Shown here: positions 36,286-44,859 of the stretch, in pieces
Numbering within the stretch: position 1 is the stretch's first letter
Layout of the letters: each line of letters opens with the position of its first letter
Source: Ponticaulis sp.
Lineage (GTDB): Bacteria; Pseudomonadota; Alphaproteobacteria; Caulobacterales; Hyphomonadaceae
Assembly: GCA_002692725.1 (NCBI GenBank)
Contig: NZLU01000046.1
Coordinates: 434,001-498,000, forward strand
DNA: 64,000 nt
Direction of reading: 5' to 3'
Position numbers and translations under genes: made by a program
The notes under the pieces: generated by a model
Databases searched by the model: none
Told to the model about the DNA's origin: nothing
What the model saw: only the letters and a program-made list of their open reading frames with translations

Positions 36286-37500
36286 CTATCCGATAACGAG
36301 TGTATTCAATTGCAGAATTGGCAGCATGATCGACAATACAATAACCGCAACCATCCCTCCCAATACCAGAATGATGAGCGGTTCCAACAGACCCAGCGCA
36401 ACAGAGGTTGCAGCTTCGAACTCATCTTCGAGATATTTGGCGCCCTTCAACAACATTTCCGGCAGCTGACCGCTGGCCTCGCCGGTCGACGCCAGCTGTG
36501 TGATGAGCGATGGAAAAACACCGGACGCTTTCATGGTGCGGCTGATGCCGCCCCCCTCCCGTACCCGGACGAGGATATCGGAAACCGCATCCTGAAACAC
36601 CGCATTGCCCAGACTGCCACGCGCCGCAGACAGGCTCTCCAGCACAGGTGCGCCATTCCCCATCAGCGTGGACAGGGTTCTGGCAAACCGGGCCGTATTC
36701 ATCTGGGTAAGCATGGTCCCGATCACAGGTAGCCCGAGCGAAAACCTGTCGACCGCCTTTTTAACCGAACGCTGTTTCATCAGTCGCGACAGTCCGAACA
36801 CAATCGCAATGAGCGCCGCCAGTATAAACAGACCATAATTCTGCATACCCTCAGACACTCCGATGACAATCCGGGTGAGCGTCGGCAATTGTTGGTTCAT
36901 GGTCGTGAATTGCTCGACCACTTTCGGAACCACAAAGGTCATCAGACCAACCATGACAACGGTCGCGACAACGCCAAGCACACACGGATAAATCAGAGCC
37001 GTCTGCACCGTTTGTCGGACTTTGCGCGAGCGTTCGAGATATTCTGCAAGACGCTCCAGCACAGAACCCAGATCGCCTGACGCTTCTCCGGCGGCAACGA
37101 TGGACCGGTAGAGATTACTGAAAACTTTGGGATGGTCCGCCAGCGCCTCAGACAATCGATAGCCTTCCGTCACCGAAGTTCGGATAGAAAGCATCACCTT
37201 GCGCAATCCAGGCTTATCCGCCTGCGAGGCCGAGGCCTGAATGGCTTCCTCAACGGGTGTTCCGGTTCCGATCATCATCGCCCACTGACGCGTGATCAGC
37301 AAAAGATCAGATTGCGAGACGGGAGACGCCTTGAAGCCTGAAAAGCGAGACCCGGATTTTTCCTTGGCTTCGCCCAGCTTCAGCGGTGTTAGCTGTCTAA
37401 CGCGCAATTCGCGGCGCGCAGCACGCGCTGAATCGGCGGCGATTACGCCCTTCTCGCGTTTTCCAGCTGGAGAAAGAGCTACATACTCAAATGTTGGCAT
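36286..37500 (-). CDS. gspF: Type II secretion inner-membrane platform protein F
   Basis: The 404-aa polytopic membrane protein has two cytoplasmic helical domains and three transmembrane segments. MPTFEYVALSPAGKREKGVI is the family N-terminus, and IALYPCVLG-type TALIYPCVLGVVATVVMVGLM and PLIILVLGGMVAVIVLSIMLP are membrane segments. The start at 37500 overlaps gspE by 14 bp; an upstream start four residues earlier is less family-like. Confidence 0.94.
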   Translation of the reverse strand: MPTFEYVALSPAGKREKGVIAADSARAARRELRVRQLTPLKLGEAKEKSGSRFSGFKASPVSQSDLLLITRQWAMMIGTGTPVEEAIQASASQADKPGLRKVMLSIRTSVTEGYRLSEALADHPKVFSNLYRSIVAAGEASGDLGSVLERLAEYLERSRKVRQTVQTALIYPCVLGVVATVVMVGLMTFVVPKVVEQFTTMNQQLPTLTRIVIGVSEGMQNYGLFILAALIAIVFGLSRLMKQRSVKKAVDRFSLGLPVIGTMLTQMNTARFARTLSTLMGNGAPVLESLSAARGSLGNAVFQDAVSDILVRVREGGGISRTMKASGVFPSLITQLASTGEASGQLPEMLLKGAKYLEDEFEAATSVALGLLEPLIILVLGGMVAVIVLSIMLPILQLNTLVIG

Positions 37501-38998
37501 TGCCCTCTCCATCCGGGCGACAGACGCGCAGGACTTCTGCTGCCGTCGTCACGCCGTCGAGCACATGCCGAACGCCATTCTGAAACAGACTTTCACCCTG
37601 ACGGAAGGCATGTGCTTCCATTTCATGCTCGGAGGCCTCGTCATGGATCAGTCGGCGCAGCGTCTGGTCAATCGAAACGATTTCAAACACGCCCGCGCGA
37701 CCGTCAAATCCGGTATTGCTGCAAGCCATGCAGCCTTTCTCACGATAGAATGTCATGCCGGCCTGCGGTGTCAGACCAAGCGCTTCCATCTCATAATCCG
37801 CGGGCTGATAGGCCTCGCGACATGACAGACACAGCCGACGCACAAGACGTTGGGCCAGCACGCCGCGCAAGGTCGAACTCAGAAGGAAGGGTTCAATGCC
37901 CATATCCCGGAGGCGCGTCACAGCGGCGATGGCCGAATTGGTGTGAACGGTTGAGAGCACAAGGTGGCCGGTCAAACTCGATTGTACGGCGATCTCGGCG
38001 GTTTCGAGGTCGCGGATCTCACCCACCATCACAACATCGGGGTCCTGACGCAGAATGGCGCGCAGGCCGGCGGCAAACGTCAGACCGACCTTGGCATTCA
38101 CCTGGGTCTGCCCCACTCCGTCCAGACCGTACTCAATCGGGTCTTCAACCGTCAGAATGTTCCGCGTCTGATTGTTCAGCATGGACAGGCCGGAATAGAG
38201 CGTAGTCGTTTTACCGGAGCCTGTCGGACCTGTGACCAGAACAATCCCGTTGGGACTACTGAGCAGTGTTCTGAAGGTTTCAAGTTCGGCTTCCGACATG
38301 CCCAGATCACGCAGACTGAGCCGCGCCTGATCCTTATCGAGCAGGCGCAAAACCACCCGTTCGCCATATCGGGACGGCAGGGTCGACACCCGGACGTCAA
38401 TCGACCGACCACCCAGCGCGAGCGATATCCGGCCATCCTGCGGCATGCGCTTTTCCGCAATATCGAGACGCGCCATCACTTTGATCCGCGAGACCAGCAA
38501 AGGAGCTAAACGCCGTGAGGGTGACAAGACATCCTGCAACACCCCATCGATCCGGTATCGGATCGACAATTTGTCTTCATAAGGTTCGATATGAACGTCT
38601 GATGCCCGGCGCTTCACCGCCTCGAAAATCAGTCCATTAATGAGCTTGATGATCGGTGCGTCATCGTCTGCATCCAGCAGATCCGCCGTCTTGGGAATAC
38701 CTTCGACGAGGCTCGACAAATCCGCCTGATCATCCAGCCCGGATTCGTCATAATCTTCCTGAATGCCGCGCGAGGCATAGACATTCGAGAGCATGGCATC
38801 GAATTCAGACTGGCTGAGCGGTTTGAGCCCCGAAATTTTACCTACCGCCCGACGTGCTTCGACAACGGCTTTGGCCCGCGCCCCTTCCCGCACGCCAAGT
38901 GTTGGCGACAGGTCGGTGTCAGCAACCTTCGGCAGAACCAGAACGCCGTGATCCTTGGCAAAGCTGTATGTAATCACCTGTTCCGTCGAAGACGGCAT
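37487..38998 (-). CDS. gspE: Type II secretion ATPase E
   Basis: This 503-aa hexameric ATPase powers pseudopilus assembly. Visible are Walker A GPTGSGKTTTLYS (about residues 260-272), the Asp box and Walker B region (LRAILRQDPDVVMVGEIRDLET), a His box (STVHTNSA) and the tetracysteine zinc site (CLSCREAYQ...CMACSNTGF). The N-terminal domain is the GspL-binding part. The first 60 residues resemble the shortened N1E form. It is 59 bp downstream of gspD. Confidence 0.95.
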   Translation of the reverse strand: MPSSTEQVITYSFAKDHGVLVLPKVADTDLSPTLGVREGARAKAVVEARRAVGKISGLKPLSQSEFDAMLSNVYASRGIQEDYDESGLDDQADLSSLVEGIPKTADLLDADDDAPIIKLINGLIFEAVKRRASDVHIEPYEDKLSIRYRIDGVLQDVLSPSRRLAPLLVSRIKVMARLDIAEKRMPQDGRISLALGGRSIDVRVSTLPSRYGERVVLRLLDKDQARLSLRDLGMSEAELETFRTLLSSPNGIVLVTGPTGSGKTTTLYSGLSMLNNQTRNILTVEDPIEYGLDGVGQTQVNAKVGLTFAAGLRAILRQDPDVVMVGEIRDLETAEIAVQSSLTGHLVLSTVHTNSAIAAVTRLRDMGIEPFLLSSTLRGVLAQRLVRRLCLSCREAYQPADYEMEALGLTPQAGMTFYREKGCMACSNTGFDGRAGVFEIVSIDQTLRRLIHDEASEHEMEAHAFRQGESLFQNGVRHVLDGVTTAAEVLRVCRPDGEGNANI

Positions 38999-39057
38999 GC
39001 CTGATCTCTTTCACTTAGTGCGTCACTGGCGTCCACCCCCACCAGCCGCAGGGCAAA

Positions 39058-41010
39058 TTACTGCCCCGGTGGTACGGTGCTCAATACATCTTGCAGGAAA
39101 CGATCAAGCTGAGAAGCATCTTCTTCCGCCCGCATCAATTCCTGCGCCCGGACATAGCGGTATTTCTGCTCTGTCGTCTGGCGCACATCTGCCGCATCGC
39201 GAACAATCGTCGGACGGATGAAGACCATCAGATTGGTCCGGTCATTCGTTCGACCTTTTGACTGGAACAGACGCCCAATACCCGGAATGTCGCCCAGGAT
39301 CGGGACTTGCGACTGACTGAGGGATGATGTCTGCTCAACCAGCCCGCCAAGCACGATAATCTCGCCATCATCGGCAATTACGCTCGTGGTTATAGACCGC
39401 TTATTGGTAATGAATTCTCCGGACGAGATGGCAGAGGCAACGTTTGAAGCTTCCTGATAAATCGTCAGCTGAACGGAATCGCCATCCGAAATCTGTGGCG
39501 TCACATCGAGTTGCACCCCGACATTCTTGCGCTCAACCGTTCGGAATGGGTTGGAATTGTTATTGCCAAGCACTTCGCCAGTGGTGATCGGAATTTCCTG
39601 ACCGACAACAATGGAGGCGGTTTCGTTGTCGACGGCCATCAGCATCGGCGTCGACAGAATGTTGGAAGCCACATCATTTTCGACGGCGTTGAGGATCACG
39701 CCAAACAGCGTGCCATCACGAACACCGCCGCCGCCAAGCGTGAGGCCTTCAAGCCCAAGCAGTGAAGAAATCGCCGCAGACTGAAAGGAGTTGGTGTCGG
39801 TGCTGTCAGACGAAACGCCGCCATCTGAGATCAAAGCGCCGGTCAGACCAAGAATATTCGGCGCAGACCGCGAGAAATTGGTCGATGCAAACGGAATGTC
39901 ACCATCCGTTCCCGATACAATGAATTGAAGCCCCAATTCATCGACAGCATTGTCAGACATTTCAACGACGATCGCTTCGACCAGAACCTGAGGCCGGCGT
40001 ACATCGAGTGATTTCACCACGCGTTCAATCGCTTCCAGCATCTCATAATCAGCACTGATCACGAGCGAGTTGGTTGGAAGGTGGGCAGAAATCGTCGGCG
40101 CAATGCCGCTGCCCTCGCCTGCCCCCTGTTGCTCGGTAATCGCACCACTTAAGCGTTCGAGAACAGGCACGATCTCATCAGCCTTGGAATTGTTGAGCGG
40201 AATAACGCGGACATTGTCGCGCACGCGCTCTGTCTCATCAAGTTTACGCGCAACCTGCATGGCCTTGGCAACGGCCACTTCCTCTCCCCGAATGACAACA
40301 GCATTGGTGGATTCAGACGCCACAACCGAGAAATTCATCGAAAACTCGTCGTTGAGGCTATTCAGGACGCCTTCCATCTCGGATGCGGGCACATTGCGCA
40401 GGGCAATGGTCTTCACCATGGATTTGTCTTCGTCGAGCTGGCTGACAATTTCACGGACACGCGGCAGGTTCGAGGCGTAGTCCACGACCACCAACGTGTT
40501 GGAGTTCTTGTTCGCCACCACTTGTCCGGCGGGGTTCACCACCGGTTTGACCATCTGAGCCGCTTCGACCGCACTGAAATAGTTCAGCTTCAGGATCTGA
40601 GTGACAAAAGCCTCGCCATCTGAATTGCGGCTCAGAATGCCTGCACTGGCGCCGGCTGTCTGTTCCGGCACAATGCGATAGGTGCGATCACCGGCTGGAA
40701 CCGCAACAAATTGATGAACGCGCAGAGTCGAGAGGAACACATCGAACACTTCATCAGTCGTCAACGGGGTCTGGGAGGTCACCGTCACACGTCCCCGAAC
40801 CTGGGGATGCACAATGAATGTGTAGCCAGTGACGATGGATACGTCTTCGATCAGGTCGGTCAGTTCGACATCGCTCAGATTGATGCGATGGCGCTGTTCC
40901 TGAGGTGAATCCATTTCGGCAAATGCCTGAGGCGCACTGCACAACGTGCTGGCGGTCAGAGCGGCAAGCAAGCCACCCGAGATGCCGAATTTCGATCGTT
41001 TGATACTCAT
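39058..41010 (-). CDS. gspD: Type II secretion outer-membrane secretin D
   Basis: The 650-aa secretin has a signal peptide (GLLAALTASTLCSAPQAFA) and N0-N3 domains with NLSDVELTDLIEDVSIVTGY, TQILKLNYFSAVEAAQMVKP and IALRNVPASEMEGVLNSLND. The secretin core has VVGQEIPITTGE, VQLDVTPQISDGDSVQLTI and DDGEIIVLGGL. ATG 41010 lies 1 bp after the gspC stop; a GTG five codons upstream is possible. The C-terminal S-domain is short and shows no obvious pilotin-binding motif. Confidence 0.95.
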   Translation of the reverse strand: MSIKRSKFGISGGLLAALTASTLCSAPQAFAEMDSPQEQRHRINLSDVELTDLIEDVSIVTGYTFIVHPQVRGRVTVTSQTPLTTDEVFDVFLSTLRVHQFVAVPAGDRTYRIVPEQTAGASAGILSRNSDGEAFVTQILKLNYFSAVEAAQMVKPVVNPAGQVVANKNSNTLVVVDYASNLPRVREIVSQLDEDKSMVKTIALRNVPASEMEGVLNSLNDEFSMNFSVVASESTNAVVIRGEEVAVAKAMQVARKLDETERVRDNVRVIPLNNSKADEIVPVLERLSGAITEQQGAGEGSGIAPTISAHLPTNSLVISADYEMLEAIERVVKSLDVRRPQVLVEAIVVEMSDNAVDELGLQFIVSGTDGDIPFASTNFSRSAPNILGLTGALISDGGVSSDSTDTNSFQSAAISSLLGLEGLTLGGGGVRDGTLFGVILNAVENDVASNILSTPMLMAVDNETASIVVGQEIPITTGEVLGNNNSNPFRTVERKNVGVQLDVTPQISDGDSVQLTIYQEASNVASAISSGEFITNKRSITTSVIADDGEIIVLGGLVEQTSSLSQSQVPILGDIPGIGRLFQSKGRTNDRTNLMVFIRPTIVRDAADVRQTTEQKYRYVRAQELMRAEEDASQLDRFLQDVLSTVPPGQ

Positions 41011-41011
41011 A

Positions 41012-42004
41012 TCAATCCCCAACACCAGGTTCGATTGTAATTATTCGGGTAAAGTCCTGCGAACCGCGACGCAACACGAATGTGAGAACACGCTCCTGCT
41101 GCATAGCTTCGTATAGCTCAGCCGGCGTTTCTTCAGAAAACAGGCGGCCATTGACGGAAACGAGCACGTCCCCCGGCGCAATACTCACCAAATCCAGGAT
41201 ATCGGCTGATGTGTTTGCGGTGACGACCATTTCAGGACGACCATCATCGCCCATGCGGCGCAACACGTCGATGGCCGTATTGAACTCATCCAGCGAACCC
41301 AGCGTCACTGATTTGCTCGAAATCAGGTCCGGCTCGCCGGGATTGTCTGGCGCGCGATCTTGCTGGTTCTGGGAGCGGTTCAGGGCGCTCACAGTCGATC
41401 CGGATTCCCCGACTGAGGGCAAACGCGACGGAGGGGATGGATCAATGCTTGGCTGACCTTCGGGTGTAACTGCGCCCAGAACGCGCATTTCACTCACGTA
41501 CAGGGCTTCTCGCTGACCATTCCGGATCAGGATCACGCGATCGCTGAGAATGCGATCAATCGTAACACCAGACACCACTGTGTCTCCGACTGAAAATTTC
41601 CCGACCGAATTATCGGGCCGCCGGATGCGAGCAAACGTACTGTCTGCATCGTTCGAGGCCCAGATGGACGCAATAGACAGATTGAGTGTTGTCTCGGGCG
41701 CGTCCTCTTCGACGACTTCTACAGTTTCGACGACAAAACGATCAAACGGATTGAATTCGGTGAGAATACGCGGATTGGCCTGATAGATCAGTCCCGGATC
41801 AACGCGATCAGACAGATTTCGGGAGGTATCGGGCAAATCAACCACCGAGGCCGGTGCCAGGACAATCCAGACAAGTCGCGACAGCAATATCCCGCACACG
41901 ATGATGAGTGACAGATCGATGAGAAACCCGAGTCCTTTCCCGAGAACGCCTTTGCGCTCCAGAACAGCAGAACCGATTGAGGCTGCGCGAACGGAGTCTC
42001 CCAA
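41012..42004 (-). CDS. gspC: Type II secretion protein C
   Basis: GspC connects the platform to the secretin and takes part in substrate recognition. The 330-aa product has one transmembrane helix near the N-terminus (FLIDLSLIIVCGILLSRLVW). The homology-region domain is SIASIWASNDADSTFARI...DTVVSGVTIDRILSDRVIL. A C-terminal PDZ domain (ADILDLVSIAPGDVLVSVNG) follows a proline-rich linker. Upstream in-frame codons contain stops, so the start is TTG 42004, with AAGGTGA 7 bp before it, an unusual start codon for the operon. It is 95 bp downstream of the TonB receptor. Confidence 0.88.
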   Translation of the reverse strand: MGDSVRAASIGSAVLERKGVLGKGLGFLIDLSLIIVCGILLSRLVWIVLAPASVVDLPDTSRNLSDRVDPGLIYQANPRILTEFNPFDRFVVETVEVVEEDAPETTLNLSIASIWASNDADSTFARIRRPDNSVGKFSVGDTVVSGVTIDRILSDRVILIRNGQREALYVSEMRVLGAVTPEGQPSIDPSPPSRLPSVGESGSTVSALNRSQNQQDRAPDNPGEPDLISSKSVTLGSLDEFNTAIDVLRRMGDDGRPEMVVTANTSADILDLVSIAPGDVLVSVNGRLFSEETPAELYEAMQQERVLTFVLRRGSQDFTRIITIEPGVGD

Positions 42005-42099
42005 AATTCATCACCTTCACATTGAGAACAGCCGGAGCGGAAATACCGCCCCGGCAATTTTCAGAGTATATCGGACAAAGTCCGTCTGCAAACAGCAGA

Positions 42100-44730
42100 T
42101 CAGAATTTAGCCGTCACACTGGCAGAGACCGACACACCGCGGTCATACGTGTTGAACTCGGTACGACCAAGGCCGCCTTCACTGATCTGGAATTCCTCAT
42201 GAGCTTCGTTGAGCAGGTTGCGCGCACGAAGGCCAAGAGAGAAGTCACGACCAGCAATCATGAGATCACGGTTGTAGACGAGGTCAAGCTGGAAGCCAGG
42301 ATCCTCGATGATGTTCGGCAGAGCACCACTTGCAGACGCAACACCGCGCTGCAGGATACGCTCATCAACCCAACCCAGAAGCAGTGTCAGCTGTTCAACA
42401 TCTGATTCCCAGCCAAGCTGAAGGTTCAGAATGTTTTCCGGCGTGCCCTGAAGCTGTTCACCATCGACGGAATACAATGTTGCATCCTGCGCCTGATAGG
42501 TCAGCGGGTTGATGATGGTGTCACCAGACCCGGCAACAATCTCAGACTTCGTATAGGTATAGTTCACAGAGAACAGACCTTCACGATCGAGGAAGAAGTC
42601 ACCACCGAATGGAATGTCGAAACGCGTCCGGTATTCGAACTCGGCACCAATCAGCTCAGCTTTTGGTACGTTGATGAAGCCGGTCTCGAAAACGAATGTC
42701 GATGTCGAGAATTGTGTTTCTTCAATCGGGTTTTCGATCTCTTTGAAGAAGCCCGCCAGAGTCACGAACTCGCTACGGCCCATATAGTACTCAAGGCGCG
42801 CATCAAAGTTGGTGAGTTCGGTATCCATCAGGAATGGGTTACCGCGATAGGTCCGGTCGGTTTCAGGATCCGTGAAGGTTGACGGCGCAAGTTCACGGAA
42901 CTGAGGACGAGAGATCGTTTCAGAATATGCAAGACGCATTTGAAGGTCGTCCGCAAAGTTCCAGGTTAGAGACACGGATGGCAGGAAGTATGAATTCGCA
43001 ATCAGTGTTGAGCCGCTATTCGGGTCAGACTGACCAAAGCGGTTAGACGTCACAACAGACTGCTCACCATCTTCATAACGACCGCCGACTGTCGCACGAA
43101 TGTAGCTGGTCAGCTCAACATCGGCTTCTGCGAAGAGTGCTGAAACTTCCAGATCACCATCGTAGAAGTCGTTGATGTCACCATCTTCATCCAGTTCAAA
43201 TCGCGCCGGCTCGATATTGTCCGGAGAGAACAGGAAGTCCGGGCGAGCGATCTCAACATCGTCAGGCAGAGAGTTACCACCAGCGAACTTGAACTTGTAG
43301 AGCTCATAAGCACGCTCGGTTTTTGAGTAATCGGCACCAACGGTGAAGAAGAATTCCAGGCTGTCTTCGCCCCAATAGGTCTCATACTTCGCATCACCAC
43401 CAACACTGGTGATCTGGTCAGTGAGGTAAGAGAAGTTAAGACGATAATTGTTGGCCAGAGAGTAAGCCGGAACACCCATCGAATTGATGAAGCGACGCAG
43501 CGAACGCTCGTATGGCGCATCACGCGTAGATTCGGCGACAGCACCACGCCAGTTGATGATCAAATCACCAAAGATGTGTTCGCCGCGCAGCTGACCCATG
43601 GTCAGACCACGCTCATACCAACCCGAAGATTCGTCATGAACGGTATAGTTCGGATCCGGAGACCCGAAATCAGGTGCGTTGAAGTCAGCACCACGATTGA
43701 TCTGAGCTTCCTTGTCCGTATCGTGGACATAGAAGATTGTTCCCTGCAGTTCATGATTGTCATAATTCAGGGTCGCAGATGCGAGCGCGTTGAGCGTTGC
43801 AGAGTATGTGGTTTCTGTGGTTTCGAAATTCGAACCATTTACACCACCCTGAACCCGCTGACGTGTTGCCTGCTTGGTCGTCCAGCCATTTGAATAGCCA
43901 CCAACCGCGATCAGACCGAGATCGAACGTATCGAATTCAAACACGCGGCCGAATTCGACTTCGCCGTCAAAGTCAGGGTCAACTTCGCCTGTTTGCAGAA
44001 CTGTCAGAGGCGAATTGACGAGAGACTCGCCAGCCGCTTCGATGGTTGCATCGTCATAATCGCCGAGTTCCTGATTGCTGCTGAGCACAGCGCGGAGTTC
44101 ACTAGGAATATCACGCAATCCGTCATCGAAGCCTGACCAATCAGAGTCAGAACCACGAACGAACAGGCCATCTTCGCTGTTGGTCTCGGAGTTATACCCA
44201 GTCCCCAGCTTGATGTTGAAGAAGTTGTCGCGCGGCTGACGCAGTGTGCGCAGATCGATGATACCACCACCGAACTCACCTGGATATTTAGCCGAGAAGG
44301 TCTTTTGAACCGTTGCACCGTCGAGCGCGTTCGCTGGGAAAAGGTCAAGTGGGACCGTCCGGCGGAGTGGCTCCGGGCTTGGCAACGGAGAACCGTTCAG
44401 AAGCGCTGAAGAATAACGATCACCAAGACCGCGAACAAACGCGAATTTGTCAGAAACGATCGAGATACCGCTGAGGCGGGTCAGTGCGAGTGCCGCGTTA
44501 GAGTCTGCAGTCCGCTCGAGATCTTCCGGTGCAAGGAAAGTCGCAACCTGAGACGTCGCACGCTGAGGCTCAGGAATGAATTCACCGCGAACCTGAATTG
44601 TATTCATGACGCGGTCTGAGTCTTCGGTTGCGGCTTCTTCGCCGGTTTCCTGAGCGTAGGCTGCCGTGACCGGGAAAGCGACAACCGCGCAGCCCAGAAG
44701 AAGCAACCGTTTTAGAAATATATTGGGCAT
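42100..44730 (-). CDS. TonB-dependent outer-membrane receptor linked to the T2SS block
   Basis: This intact 876-aa TonB-dependent receptor has a signal peptide (LLLLGCAVVAFPVTAAYAQ). The plug domain is at about 60-170 (ALTRLSGISIVSDKFAFVRG, GDRYSSALLNGSPLPSPEPL, FSAKYPGEFGGGIIDLRT). A long beta-barrel ends in the canonical terminal aromatic (VSASVTAKF). It resembles the Oar/carboxypeptidase-like receptors that handle large substrates rather than siderophore receptors, but the substrate is unknown. It stands between the duplicated lipoprotein gene (129 bp upstream) and gspC, on the same strand, so a function shared with the secretion system is likely (inference). Confidence 0.9.
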   Translation of the reverse strand: MPNIFLKRLLLLGCAVVAFPVTAAYAQETGEEAATEDSDRVMNTIQVRGEFIPEPQRATSQVATFLAPEDLERTADSNAALALTRLSGISIVSDKFAFVRGLGDRYSSALLNGSPLPSPEPLRRTVPLDLFPANALDGATVQKTFSAKYPGEFGGGIIDLRTLRQPRDNFFNIKLGTGYNSETNSEDGLFVRGSDSDWSGFDDGLRDIPSELRAVLSSNQELGDYDDATIEAAGESLVNSPLTVLQTGEVDPDFDGEVEFGRVFEFDTFDLGLIAVGGYSNGWTTKQATRQRVQGGVNGSNFETTETTYSATLNALASATLNYDNHELQGTIFYVHDTDKEAQINRGADFNAPDFGSPDPNYTVHDESSGWYERGLTMGQLRGEHIFGDLIINWRGAVAESTRDAPYERSLRRFINSMGVPAYSLANNYRLNFSYLTDQITSVGGDAKYETYWGEDSLEFFFTVGADYSKTERAYELYKFKFAGGNSLPDDVEIARPDFLFSPDNIEPARFELDEDGDINDFYDGDLEVSALFAEADVELTSYIRATVGGRYEDGEQSVVTSNRFGQSDPNSGSTLIANSYFLPSVSLTWNFADDLQMRLAYSETISRPQFRELAPSTFTDPETDRTYRGNPFLMDTELTNFDARLEYYMGRSEFVTLAGFFKEIENPIEETQFSTSTFVFETGFINVPKAELIGAEFEYRTRFDIPFGGDFFLDREGLFSVNYTYTKSEIVAGSGDTIINPLTYQAQDATLYSVDGEQLQGTPENILNLQLGWESDVEQLTLLLGWVDERILQRGVASASGALPNIIEDPGFQLDLVYNRDLMIAGRDFSLGLRARNLLNEAHEEFQISEGGLGRTEFNTYDRGVSVSASVTAKF

Positions 44731-44815
44731 ATCAAATGTCCTTCATGACCTGTTCGGGATCGTCTGCGGATTTTCGAAATCTACGCGGCGACCTCCAATG
44801 TGTGGAAAAACGGCG

Positions 44816-44843
44816 ACAGAGCAGCCCCCCTGAGCTGCTCTGT
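44816..44843 (-). terminator. Hairpin between lipoprotein and TonB receptor genes (possible attenuator)
   Basis: On the minus strand ACAGAGCAGC pairs with GCTGCTCTGT over 10 bp, with an 8-base loop and a T run five bases after the stem. It is a weaker terminator than the one at 4621. It sits inside the apparent operon, 17 bp after the lipoprotein stop. It may reduce read-through so that the lipoprotein is made in excess over the receptor and the secretion genes. Confidence 0.5.
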
Positions 44844-44859
44844 GCCAATCGTCGTCAGC

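Noticed and set aside
42031-42055. Strong hairpin between the TonB receptor and gspC as a terminator
   Set aside because: On the transcribed minus strand no T run follows the stem, so it is more likely an RNA-processing or stability element.
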